Made by a program: the position numbers and the translations under genes. Below the pieces are notes generated by a model. The model had not been told where the DNA came from and did no database searches. It was given only the letters and a program-made list of their open reading frames with translations. 64,000 nucleotides of DNA from Methylocystis sp. H62 (GTDB lineage Bacteria; Pseudomonadota; Alphaproteobacteria; Rhizobiales; Beijerinckiaceae), in contig NZ_JADNQZ010000054.1 of assembly GCF_015709515.1 (NCBI RefSeq), forward strand, positions 1-64,000, written 5' to 3'. This document shows positions 43,152-51,994 of this stretch, piece by piece (position 1 is the stretch's first letter; each line of letters begins with the position of its first letter).

Positions 43152-43168
43152 AACTGGATCGTTCAGTT
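43152..43168. promoter_or_regulatory. TetR-type operator 2 (imperfect copy)
   Basis: AACTGGATCGTTCAGTT matches operator 1 at 13 of 17 positions, with one half-site (GTTCAGTT) intact. Its centre is 54 bp from that of operator 1, about five helical turns, which would place two dimers on the same DNA face. Confidence 0.65.
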
Positions 43169-43255
43169 TGAAAGTTTTCAAAAGTGGGCCGATAGATACG
43201 TCGCACCACCGGATTTTGCCGGTTCAGGCTCGGCGGAGGCGTAGGGAATGAGCGC

Positions 43256-44023
43256 ATGGCGCGGGGGCAGAGCCTTGAAGCAAGAGTCGGCGGCGTCGCC
43301 GGGATGAAGACGGAACTTGAGGAACCCGCCATGAAGAGCCCCTCGACGGATCATGCGACGGCGGCAGGATCGACAGAGGCGCATGTTGCGGGACGGAAGG
43401 AATGTTCCGTGATCGAGGCCGCGCGAAAATTATTCCTCGAACAGGGCTTCGCCGAGACGAGCATGGACGCGATCGCGCGGTCCGCTTGCGTGTCGAAGGC
43501 GACGCTTTACGCTTACTTTCCCAGCAAGGAAGCTTTGTTCGCCCATTTGATCGAAGCGGAATGCCGCCTGAAAGCGAGCAGGCTGCAGATGCCCGATCTC
43601 GATATCGGCCTTGTCGAGGCGCTTCGAAGCTTCGCGCGTCAATTTGTCGGGGTGTATTTGACGCCGGAGTCGATGGCGTTTTTTCAGGCGATTTCCAGTG
43701 AGCGCATGCGCTTTCCGCAACTCTGCCGGCTCTTCTTTGAAAGCGGGCCGAAAAACGAGCTCATGCGCGTCGCGGCGTTGCTCGAAGAGGCCAAAGACCG
43801 CGGCCTGCTGACGTTCTCAGACGCGAATGAAGCCGCGAGCCATTTTTTGAGTCTTGTCCGCGGGGACCTGCCGCTTCACACGGCGCTCGGTCTCGAACCG
43901 GGAGCCGAAGCCTCCGTTACCGCGAAGGTCGACGCCGGAATTGATGCTTTTCTGAGAGCATATAGGCGAGAGGAAACTTCGCGCGCTGCAGCGAGATGCC
44001 GCAACAAGACCGCTTCAAACTAA
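43256..44023 (+). CDS. TetR-family transcriptional repressor
   Basis: The HTH is clear: VIEAARKLFLEQGFAETSMDAIARSACVSKATLYAYFPSKEALFAHLIEAE in outline. The C-terminal ligand domain resembles AefR/TetR_C types (VYLTPESMAFFQAISSERMRFPQLCRLFFESGP). The frame opens at 43256, but ATGs at 43304 or 43331 (230 residues, nearer the HTH) are plausible starts. It is divergent from the NodT-adaptor-RND operon, with two operators in the spacer, so it most likely represses the pump and itself. Confidence 0.88.
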   Translation: MARGQSLEARVGGVAGMKTELEEPAMKSPSTDHATAAGSTEAHVAGRKECSVIEAARKLFLEQGFAETSMDAIARSACVSKATLYAYFPSKEALFAHLIEAECRLKASRLQMPDLDIGLVEALRSFARQFVGVYLTPESMAFFQAISSERMRFPQLCRLFFESGPKNELMRVAALLEEAKDRGLLTFSDANEAASHFLSLVRGDLPLHTALGLEPGAEASVTAKVDAGIDAFLRAYRREETSRAAARCRNKTASN

Positions 44024-44052
44024 TTGTACGACGCGATTGCTATGGGCGAAGC

Positions 44053-45558
44053 ATGACGAGTAACCCGCCAATTCGATGGATATTCTTGCTTGCCGCAATC
44101 GTCGCGGGCGGCTGCGTCCCGTGCCGGGCGGACGATGCGACAGCGGGAAAGAAAAGCGCGGACGAACGATCCGCTCCGTCACGCGGTCTGCCCGCGGAAG
44201 TCGTCACGAACCATACGATCACGCTCGGCGGCGAGAAGGTGGCGTTCACGGCGCGAGCAGGCGCCGTCCATCTGCGGGACGCCCAAAGTGATGCGCCGCA
44301 GGCGGATGTGGCCTATGTTTCCTATGAACGCGCGGGCGCGGAATCGCTCAGCCGACCGATTGCTTTCGTCTTCAATGGCGGACCCGGCGCGGGCTCCGCC
44401 TGGCTGGGCCTGGGCGCGCTGTCGCCATGGCGCCTTCAGATGGCCAACCCGCTCTCGCCATCGGCGCCGCCCACAATCGTGGAGAACGCCGAGAGCTGGC
44501 TGAATTTCGCCGATCTGGTGTTCGTTGATCCGCCGGGCACAGGCTACAGCAAGATCCTTGGCGACGGCGAGGATCTCAGGAAGCGATTGTTCTCGGTCGA
44601 AGGCGACGCCGACGCGCTTGCCGTCGTCCTTCGCAAATGGCTGACCACACACCGGCGCCTCGTCTCGCCCAAATATCTTGTCGGCGAGAGCTATGGGAGT
44701 TTTCGCGCCGTCAAACTGGTGCACGCGCTGCGAGAGCGCGAAAGCGTGGGGGTGACAGGCCTCATTCTTATCTCGCCGGTCCTCGACTTCACCTGGTTGG
44801 ACGCACGCAATCTTCTGTCCTACTCGGCTTACTTACCTTCGTTTGCAGCAGTCGCGCGCGGCGCAAAGGACAGAGCCGCACTTGCCGACGTCGAGGAATA
44901 TGCCGGAGGCGCTTATCTGACCGATCTGCTCAAGGGGGTGCGGGATCCCGACGCTCTGTCGCGGCTGAGCGCCAGGGTAGCGCAATTCACTGGTCTCAAC
45001 AGCAAGACGGTGTCACAGCTCGGCGGCCGTGTGCACGTCAAGACGTTCAGTCGCGAGCGCGCCCGTGACGACCAGCGGATTCTGAGCGCTTATGATGGGG
45101 AAGTGGCCGGCTTCGACCCCGCGCCCTTTTCCCAAGAGAGCGACTGGGAGGACCCCGTGCTTGACACGCTGCGCACGCCACTGGGCGCCGCCATGAGCCG
45201 GATCGTGACCGAAAAGCTAGAGTGGCCAATAAACGACGCGCGATATGAAATCCTCAATGCGCAAGTTGCGCACCAATGGGATTACGGGCGCGGTGGGCGC
45301 GTCAACGCGGAAGCCGTCTCAGACCTGCGCGAGGCGTTGGCGCTCGATCCGCGGCTCAAGGTTCTCATCGTGCACGGAATTACCGATCTCGTTACCCCCT
45401 ATTTTGCGACGAAACTCTTGCTGGACCAGCTTCCCGCCTTTGGCGATGGTTCGCGCGTGCAGTTCGTTGTTCTGCCCGGCGGGCATATGTCCTATGTGCG
45501 GGATGAATCGCGCCGCGCTCTACGCGACGCGGCGCGAATTTCGGTTGAACGGAATTGA
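44053..45558 (+). CDS. Peptidase S10 family serine carboxypeptidase-like protein
   Basis: The ATG at 44053 gives 501 residues with a signal peptide (IRWIFLLAAIVAGGCVPCRA; a GGC at its end could also be a lipobox). The S10 fold is shown by AFVFNGGPGAGSAWLGLGALSP, LVFVDPPGTGYSK, the nucleophile GESYGS (S213), the aspartate in VHGITDLVTPY and the histidine in LPGGHMSYVR. It should act in the periplasm on peptides or as an acyl-transfer enzyme. It lies 79 nt upstream of the binding-protein gene in the same direction; a functional link with that signalling module is open. Confidence 0.88.
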   Translation: MTSNPPIRWIFLLAAIVAGGCVPCRADDATAGKKSADERSAPSRGLPAEVVTNHTITLGGEKVAFTARAGAVHLRDAQSDAPQADVAYVSYERAGAESLSRPIAFVFNGGPGAGSAWLGLGALSPWRLQMANPLSPSAPPTIVENAESWLNFADLVFVDPPGTGYSKILGDGEDLRKRLFSVEGDADALAVVLRKWLTTHRRLVSPKYLVGESYGSFRAVKLVHALRERESVGVTGLILISPVLDFTWLDARNLLSYSAYLPSFAAVARGAKDRAALADVEEYAGGAYLTDLLKGVRDPDALSRLSARVAQFTGLNSKTVSQLGGRVHVKTFSRERARDDQRILSAYDGEVAGFDPAPFSQESDWEDPVLDTLRTPLGAAMSRIVTEKLEWPINDARYEILNAQVAHQWDYGRGGRVNAEAVSDLREALALDPRLKVLIVHGITDLVTPYFATKLLLDQLPAFGDGSRVQFVVLPGGHMSYVRDESRRALRDAARISVERN

Positions 45559-45637
45559 CAAACAACGCCGACACTTCGAGGCGCGTTCGAACAGCCTCTG
45601 TTCAAACAACCAGTCATGCAATGCGGCGATCGAGTAA

Positions 45638-46960
45638 ATGACGTCCAGTTTCGATCTTCGCAAACTCGGAAGCAGGATACGGCCAATGGCCCTCGACAGT
45701 CGCAGCGCGTGGAAAGGCTTTATCGCGGTCGCTATCGCCGCCGCGACGGTCTTCGGCGCGACGATGTTCCTTTTCAGGACGGAAAGCGCGCCGGTCAAGG
45801 TAGGAATTCTGCATTCGCGCACGGGGCCGATGGCGATCAGCGAAAATTCAATGGTCGACGCGGAGCTGCTCGCGATAGAACAGATCAATGCGAAGGGCGG
45901 CTTACTGGGACGCAAGATTCAGCCGATCATCGCCGACGGCAAATCCGATTGGCCGACCTTCGCGAAAGAGGCCGAGCGCCTGATCACCGAGGAACACGTA
46001 TCCGTGATTTTCGGGTGCTGGACCTCCGCAAGCCGTAAGACGGTTGCGCCCATTATCGAGAAATACGGTCAGCTCTTGGTCTACCCAATGGCCTATGAGG
46101 GACTCGAACAGTCGCCCAACATTATCTACACGGGCGCGGCGCCCAATCAGCAGGTCATTCCGGCGATCAAATGGAGCCTCGATCACATTGGCAAAAAATT
46201 CTATTTGATCGGCTCAGATTATGTTTGGCCGCACAGCATCAATGAAATCATGAAGGACACGATCCGCGCGCTTGGCGCGGAGCTTGTGGGCGAAGACTAT
46301 ATTTTCTTCGGAAGCGCCAACGTCTCCAAGGCGGTCCAAAAAATCAAGCTGGCGCAGCCGGACGTTATCATCAGTTCGGTCGTGGGCGATTCCAACAAGG
46401 CGTTCTACCAGGCGCTGACCGACGCTGGGCTTTCCGCTGACAAGTTGCCGGTTGTCTCCGTCAGCATCGGCGAGGAGGAGCTTCGCAGCCTGCCGATCGC
46501 CAGTCTCCAAGGCCATTACAGCGCCTGGAGCTATTTCGAGGCGATCAAGACGCCGGAGAACGAGCGGTTCATTCGCGCCTTTCGCGAAAGATATGGCGCC
46601 AACCGTGTGGCGGGCGACGTTATTGCGACCTCATACTTCAGCGTCATCTTATGGGCGAAGGCGGTCGAAGAGGCGCAGTCCTTCGACGTACAGAGGGTCA
46701 AACGCACCATGTTGACCGAGACCCTCGATGCGCCCGAAGGTCTGGTGTCGGTTGATCCTTACACGCAGCATACGTGGCGGTCTTTCTCTGTCGGTAAAAT
46801 TCGGACTGATGGCCGGATTGAGCTTGTCTGGACGATCGATCGCCCGATCCGCCCCGTGCCCTATCCGCCGACTCGCACAAAAGCCGAGTGGGAGGAATTT
46901 CTTGCCGCCTTGTACAACAGATGGGTCGGCAGATGGGCCAATCCGACAGAGGCGGACTGA
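45638..46960 (+). CDS. Urea/short-chain-amide-type periplasmic binding protein (UrtA/AmiC-like), sensor partner
   Basis: The 440-residue protein has an N-terminal membrane segment (about 26-46, FIAVAIAAATVFGATMFLF). It then has a type I periplasmic binding fold: VKVGILHSRTGPMAISENSMVDAELLAIEQINAKGGLLGRKI, FGCWTSASRKTVAPIIEKYGQLLVYPMAYEGLE and YTGAAPNQQVIPA. These segments match the UrtA/FmdD/AmiC group. No transporter genes follow. Instead a hybrid histidine kinase begins 3 nt later, so it is probably a ligand-sensing partner of that kinase, like TorT with TorS. The ligand may be urea, a short amide or a similar small molecule. Confidence 0.85.
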   Translation: MTSSFDLRKLGSRIRPMALDSRSAWKGFIAVAIAAATVFGATMFLFRTESAPVKVGILHSRTGPMAISENSMVDAELLAIEQINAKGGLLGRKIQPIIADGKSDWPTFAKEAERLITEEHVSVIFGCWTSASRKTVAPIIEKYGQLLVYPMAYEGLEQSPNIIYTGAAPNQQVIPAIKWSLDHIGKKFYLIGSDYVWPHSINEIMKDTIRALGAELVGEDYIFFGSANVSKAVQKIKLAQPDVIISSVVGDSNKAFYQALTDAGLSADKLPVVSVSIGEEELRSLPIASLQGHYSAWSYFEAIKTPENERFIRAFRERYGANRVAGDVIATSYFSVILWAKAVEEAQSFDVQRVKRTMLTETLDAPEGLVSVDPYTQHTWRSFSVGKIRTDGRIELVWTIDRPIRPVPYPPTRTKAEWEEFLAALYNRWVGRWANPTEAD

Positions 46961-46963
46961 TCG

Positions 46964-49735
46964 ATGAAGCTTCCCAGGCTCGATTTCCTCCGGCGCTCCA
47001 TCGGAGCCAAGATCATCTTCTGGTTCCTTGCGATCAATATCGTCTCCTGCGGCCTTCTGGCCTGGCGGACCTATGACATTTCGCGAGAGTCTCTCGAGCA
47101 GGCGATTCAGAGGTCGCTGCAGGTCGTCGCCAAGAAGAAAGTGGAGCAGCTGGAGACTCTGACGCTTGAAAAAATCAGAAGCGTCGAATCTCTGATGCAC
47201 AGCGCTTCAATTGGCGAGGCCACCCGGGAATTTTCTGAAGCCATAAGGACGAGCGGGAGAGACTCCGAGTCCTATCGCCAGGCTGTCGCGAAACACGGCC
47301 CGGTTCTCAAGCGTTTTTCCGACACGTTCAACTATGTCAACTGCGCGATTGTCTCGCCCGAAGGCTTCACGCTTTTCGAGCAATCGGACCCTGCCCTTTT
47401 CAACCCAAATTCGCTCGGCGAACCGCTCAAGGGAACGGAGCTTTCGGACACGATTAATCGCGCGCGCACATTGCTGCAGGCCGAAATTTCGGCGTTTCAG
47501 ATCTATCCGGGGCTGAAAGAGCCTGCCGCCTTTATTGCGGGGCCTGTTCTGGAAAACGGCGTCGTGATCGGCGTCGTCGTCTTCCAGCTCGATAACCAGG
47601 AGCTTTACAGCCTCATCAACGACTATACAGGTCTCGGCGAGACAGGAGAGGTGCTCGTCGCCGCCCGCTTCGATCAGGGCCAAATGGTCGTGGTCAACCC
47701 GCTGCGGTACGACGCTTCCAAGGCTTTCAGCATCAGGGCGCCGCTCGATGGCAGCGCTTTTCCTGCGCTCGCTCGGGCGCTCGCCGGCGTCCACGGCTCG
47801 AGCCTCTTCGATGACCGCCTGAACAGGCCCGTCGTCGCCTCGTGGACCTATGTTCCGTCGTTTCGTTGGGGCATGGTCGTACAGCAGCGCACGAAGGAGG
47901 CCTTCGCGCTCACCAGCGCGCAGAAAGAGGCGACGCTCTGGCTGCTGTTCTTCATGATTCCGCCGATTATCGCTCTGGCCATGGGCGTCGCGCGCACGAT
48001 CACCAAGCCCATCAAGACCGCCGTCGGCGTCGCCGAGAAGGTCGCGGCGGGTGACCTCGACGCAAATTTCGAGATTGGCAGCCGTGACGAAACGGGGCTC
48101 CTGCTGACGGCGATCCGCTCCATGACCGTGGAGCTGCGCGGACTTTACGACTCCATGGAGGACAAGATCCGGGCGCGCACGCGCGAACTTCAGCTCGCGA
48201 ACGAGGAATTGTCAGTCGCGCGCGTGGCGGCCGAGGAGGCCAGCAAGACAAAAAGCGCCTTCCTGGCGAACATGAGCCATGAGCTGCGCACGCCGCTCAA
48301 CGCCATCATTGGTTATAGCGAAATGCTTCAGGAAAACGCGCTCGACGACGGCGATTTAGAGCCGATCGAAGACCTGAAGAGGATCGAGAGCGCGGGCCGG
48401 CACCTGCTTGGGCTGATCAACGATATTCTCGATCTTTCCAAAATCGAAGCCGGAAAGATGGAGGTCTTCATCGAGAAGGTGGAGATCAGGCCTCTCGTGA
48501 ATGAGGTCCTTTCGATCGTTCAGCCCCTCGCCGACAAGAACGGCAATACGCTTGAGCTCTGCTGCCCGGATGACGTGGGCGGCTTTTTGTCCGACGAAAC
48601 GAAGGTCAAGCAGTGCCTGCTCAATCTCATGAGCAATGCAAACAAATTCACGAGCCAGGGAAAAGTCACTTTGACCGTCGAGCGGGACGCCGACGCTTTT
48701 GTGATTTTTCACGTGTCGGACACGGGGCTCGGCATGACGCAGGAGCAGCTTTCCCGCCTGTTCCAAGCCTTCACCCAAGCGGACGCGTCGACCACGAAGC
48801 GCTTCGGAGGGACGGGGCTGGGGCTCGCGATCACCAAGCATTTTTGCGCGGCGCTCGGCGGCGACATCTCCGTTGGGAGCGCGCTGGGCGCAGGCTCGAC
48901 CTTCACGATCAGGCTTCCGGATCGGCAGGAGCCCCTCGCGACGAAGAAACGGGCCGAGCCGACTTCGTCCCGGCCTCTCTCTACGATACTGGTCGTCGAC
49001 GACGACGCGACCGCGCGCGACCTGCTCACACGAACTTTGGAGAACAGGGGCTATCACGTCATCGCCGCCCGTAATGGGCTGGAAGCGCTGGCCCTGGCGA
49101 GACAGCACAGGCCGAATGCGATCACGCTGGATGTGATGATGCCCCAGCTCGACGGCTGGAGCGTGCTCAGGCAGCTCAAGGAGGATGATGAACTGCGGAA
49201 CATCCCCGTCATCATGGTGACGATTCTCAACGAGCGCGCTCTGGCGATTCCGCTCGGGGCGGCGGAGCTTTTGACCAAGCCCATCGACCGTCAGCGCTTA
49301 ACGGCCCTGATGACGCAATATTGCGGGGCATCGAGCGAAACCAAGGTGCTCATCATCGAGGACGACGCCGCCACGCGCGAGCTTCTTTGCCGCTGCGTTT
49401 CGGGCGCTGGCTATAAGGCCGAAGCCGCCATCAACGGGCAGGATGGGCTCGATTGGATCGCTGAAAATCCGGCGCCGGACCTTATCCTTCTCGACCTGAT
49501 GATGCCAAATCTCGATGGGTTCGGTTTCTTGAGAGAATTGCGTAAGCGCCGCGCCTATGACCATTTGCCGGTCGTCATCGTCACGGCGAAAGATCTCAGC
49601 GAAGAGGATATGCGCAAGCTGAAAGAATTCGGAGCTGACATCATCACAAAGGACCATGACTATCTTGAGGAGCTGGTGACGATTATGCGTCAGTGCCTCA
49701 ATCCCAGCGCGGCGGACGCCGTCCAAGCGCATTGA
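46964..49735 (+). CDS. Hybrid histidine kinase with two receiver domains
   Basis: The 923-residue protein has a membrane segment at about 16-34, a periplasmic Cache-like sensor (about 40-325), a second membrane segment (ATLWLLFFMIPPIIALAMGV) and HAMP (ITKPIKTAVGVAEKVAAGDLDANF). A coiled coil and HisKA follow with FLANMSHELRTPLNAIIGYSEML (H439), then HATPase_c (NLMSNANKF, VSDTGLGM, GTGLGLAI). Receiver 1 (VVDDDATARD, D723 in TLDVMMPQLDG) and receiver 2 (IIEDDAATRE, D844 in LLDLMMPNLDG) complete it. The preceding binding-protein gene is 3 nt away. The following receiver and cyclase genes are the probable output. Confidence 0.93.
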   Translation: MKLPRLDFLRRSIGAKIIFWFLAINIVSCGLLAWRTYDISRESLEQAIQRSLQVVAKKKVEQLETLTLEKIRSVESLMHSASIGEATREFSEAIRTSGRDSESYRQAVAKHGPVLKRFSDTFNYVNCAIVSPEGFTLFEQSDPALFNPNSLGEPLKGTELSDTINRARTLLQAEISAFQIYPGLKEPAAFIAGPVLENGVVIGVVVFQLDNQELYSLINDYTGLGETGEVLVAARFDQGQMVVVNPLRYDASKAFSIRAPLDGSAFPALARALAGVHGSSLFDDRLNRPVVASWTYVPSFRWGMVVQQRTKEAFALTSAQKEATLWLLFFMIPPIIALAMGVARTITKPIKTAVGVAEKVAAGDLDANFEIGSRDETGLLLTAIRSMTVELRGLYDSMEDKIRARTRELQLANEELSVARVAAEEASKTKSAFLANMSHELRTPLNAIIGYSEMLQENALDDGDLEPIEDLKRIESAGRHLLGLINDILDLSKIEAGKMEVFIEKVEIRPLVNEVLSIVQPLADKNGNTLELCCPDDVGGFLSDETKVKQCLLNLMSNANKFTSQGKVTLTVERDADAFVIFHVSDTGLGMTQEQLSRLFQAFTQADASTTKRFGGTGLGLAITKHFCAALGGDISVGSALGAGSTFTIRLPDRQEPLATKKRAEPTSSRPLSTILVVDDDATARDLLTRTLENRGYHVIAARNGLEALALARQHRPNAITLDVMMPQLDGWSVLRQLKEDDELRNIPVIMVTILNERALAIPLGAAELLTKPIDRQRLTALMTQYCGASSETKVLIIEDDAATRELLCRCVSGAGYKAEAAINGQDGLDWIAENPAPDLILLDLMMPNLDGFGFLRELRKRRAYDHLPVVIVTAKDLSEEDMRKLKEFGADIITKDHDYLEELVTIMRQCLNPSAADAVQAH

Positions 49736-49755
49736 CATCGGAGACAGGGTCGGTG

Positions 49756-50124
49756 GTGAAGATTTTGCTTGTCGAAGATAATGAGATGAACCGGGATATG
49801 CTGTCGCGACGCCTCAGGCGCAACGGCTATGAAGTCGTGATCGCGATAGACGGCCAACAGGGCGTCGACATGGCCGCCGCCGAATCGCCCGATCTCATCC
49901 TGATGGACATGAGCCTGCCGGTCATCGATGGCTGGGAGGCGGCCCGCCGGGTCAGAGAAAACGAAGCGACGCGCAAGATTCCGGTCATCGCCCTCACCGC
50001 CCATGCGATGGCGGGGGACCGAGAGAAGGCGATCGAAGCGGGCTGCGACGACTATGACACGAAGCCCGTCGAGATCACGCGTCTTCTGGGCAAGATCACG
50101 GCCCTGATTGAATCTGGCGCTTAG
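49756..50124 (+). CDS. Single-domain response regulator (CheY/DivK-like)
   Basis: A GTG at 49756 (an adjacent GTG at 49753 is equally possible) gives 122 residues that form only a receiver: MKILLVEDNEMNRDML, D51 in LILMDMSLPVIDGW, T in ALTAHAMAGD and K in DYDTKPV. The MNRDM helix and AHAMAGDREKAI are typical of receivers that follow hybrid kinases and shuttle phosphoryl groups. It starts 20 nt after the kinase stop and likely links it to the cyclase protein or to another phosphotransfer partner. Confidence 0.9.
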   Translation: MKILLVEDNEMNRDMLSRRLRRNGYEVVIAIDGQQGVDMAAAESPDLILMDMSLPVIDGWEAARRVRENEATRKIPVIALTAHAMAGDREKAIEAGCDDYDTKPVEITRLLGKITALIESGA

Positions 50125-50284
50125 CGTCGTCTGATCGCGTGTCGTCTCGAAGCCGTCTCCAACGATGCGTCGCCGGTCTTGTCGAGCGAACTCTGGCGAC
50201 CCCTCCAGTTGAAACGATTATGAGAAACGCGACTCGCGCATCTTGGACAGCGGGCGTTGCCGCCTTCCGGCTTGGGAAATTAAG

Positions 50285-51910
50285 ATGATGTCGCATGGCT
50301 TCCAGCCGTCCGCCGACAGGAGCGATCGCGCACTGCTTGCTTATGTGCAGCAGGAGTTGAGCGCGCCTGCAGAGGCGATTGCGGGCTATGCTGAAATTTT
50401 GCTGGACGAGGCCGAAAGGAACGGTCACGGGGAATTTCGTGACGACCTCGAAAAAATCCACGCCGCCAGCCGTTCGCTGATTGATGTCATCGCGTCACTC
50501 GTCAGTCGGTCGCGCGCGCCGACGCGCGGGCCAGGCGAAGATTCCGAGGACTATCGTCGCCACTTGCGGCACGATCTGCGCACGCCCATCAACGCCATAA
50601 AGGGATATGGCGAGATGCTGCGCGAAGACGCAGCGGGCGTCGACGACGCGCAGGCGCTGGTCTCGGACCTCAATCGACTTTTAGAGGAAGCGTCGCGCCT
50701 GCTTGAGCGTATAGACGGCCTGGTCAGTTTTTCACTCCCCGAAACCAACGCGCCGGCCAACGATGCCGAAATCGGCTCGGGACCCGTCTCCGCCATGGTC
50801 GCACATCGCTTCGTCGCCTCTGTCCAGCCGATCTCAGAAAACGAAGCCGACAGTGTCGCCGTACAGCCGAGCCGTATCCTCGTGGTCGACGACAACGCGT
50901 CCAATCGCGAACTCCTGAAGCGCCGACTGGAACGACAGGGCCACTCTGTCGCGCTGGCTGAAAATGGGTCTCGCTCGCTGGAGATGTTGAGGGAGGCGCC
51001 CTTCGATCTCATTTTGCTCGATCTGCTGATGCCGGATATCAGCGGCTTCGATGTTCTTTCGATCCTCAAGTCTGATCCTGCCTTGAGAGACATTCCCGTC
51101 ATCGTGATATCGGCCTTGAACGAGATTGACTCCATCGTCAGATGCATCCAGGCGGGCGCCGATGATTATCTCGCGAAACCCTTCGATCCGGTGCTTCTTC
51201 GTGCGCGTATCGGATCGTCACTGGAGAAAAAGCATCTACGGGACCGAGAGCGCGAGGCGCTCGACGCGCTGCGTATCGAAAAAGAGCGCTCCGAGCAGCT
51301 TCTCCTCAACATTCTTCCGGCGCCGATTATCGCGCGCCTGAAGAGCGGCGAAACGGTCATCGCGGATCATGTCAGCGACGTCACGATTCTGTTTGCCGAT
51401 TTCGTCGGCTTCACCGAGCTCTCCTCCAGGCTGTCGGCTCCCGAACTTGTTGGTGTATTGGGACGCGTTTTCTCGGCGTTTGACGGACTCGCGCTCAAAT
51501 TCGGCGTCGAGAAGATCAAGACGATCGGCGACGCGTACATGGTCGCCTGCGGGCTCTTCGACGATCGGGACGATCACGCGCACGCCGTCGCGGACATGGC
51601 GTTGGCGATGGCCGAAACACTGGACATTCTCAACGATACTTTGCCGACGCCGCTCGAGATCAGGATGGGCATAAACTCCGGCGACGTCGTCGCGGGCGTC
51701 ATCGGCGCGCACAAGTTCATTTACGATATCTGGGGCGATGCGGTGAATGTCGCGAGCCGGCTGGAGTCGAGCAGCCTGCCCGGCCGCATCCAGGTTTCAG
51801 CATCGACCTATGAACATCTGGGCGGGGACTTCATTTTGGCGCCGCGTGACGGCCTCGAAATCAAGGGTAAGGGCGCTATGGAAGCCTTTTTTCTGACCGG
51901 GAGAAGGTAG
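50285..51910 (+). CDS. Class III adenylate cyclase with HisKA-like and receiver domains
   Basis: From ATG 50285 the protein has 541 residues. Domain order: a degenerate HisKA-like helix pair (about 14-75, with QQELSAPAEAIAGYAEIL where His is replaced); a second HisKA with an intact H-box (HLRHDLRTPINAIKGYGEML, H96) but no ATPase domain; a receiver (VVDDNASNRE, D246 in LLDLLMPDISG, KPF); a coiled linker; and a cyclase domain. The cyclase has both metal aspartates (ILFADFVGF D372, TIGDAYM D416), the ATP-selecting K412 and D481 (FIYDIWGD), and transition-state N488 and R492. It should make cAMP under control of phosphorylation from the upstream kinase. Confidence 0.9.
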   Translation: MMSHGFQPSADRSDRALLAYVQQELSAPAEAIAGYAEILLDEAERNGHGEFRDDLEKIHAASRSLIDVIASLVSRSRAPTRGPGEDSEDYRRHLRHDLRTPINAIKGYGEMLREDAAGVDDAQALVSDLNRLLEEASRLLERIDGLVSFSLPETNAPANDAEIGSGPVSAMVAHRFVASVQPISENEADSVAVQPSRILVVDDNASNRELLKRRLERQGHSVALAENGSRSLEMLREAPFDLILLDLLMPDISGFDVLSILKSDPALRDIPVIVISALNEIDSIVRCIQAGADDYLAKPFDPVLLRARIGSSLEKKHLRDREREALDALRIEKERSEQLLLNILPAPIIARLKSGETVIADHVSDVTILFADFVGFTELSSRLSAPELVGVLGRVFSAFDGLALKFGVEKIKTIGDAYMVACGLFDDRDDHAHAVADMALAMAETLDILNDTLPTPLEIRMGINSGDVVAGVIGAHKFIYDIWGDAVNVASRLESSSLPGRIQVSASTYEHLGGDFILAPRDGLEIKGKGAMEAFFLTGRR

Positions 51911-51994
51911 CTTCCCGGTTGCACAAATAGCTTTGCCAGGCTGGGCTGCCGATCTATCGGATGGTCGCCACAGAAATAGCGCGCGGCGCTCCCG

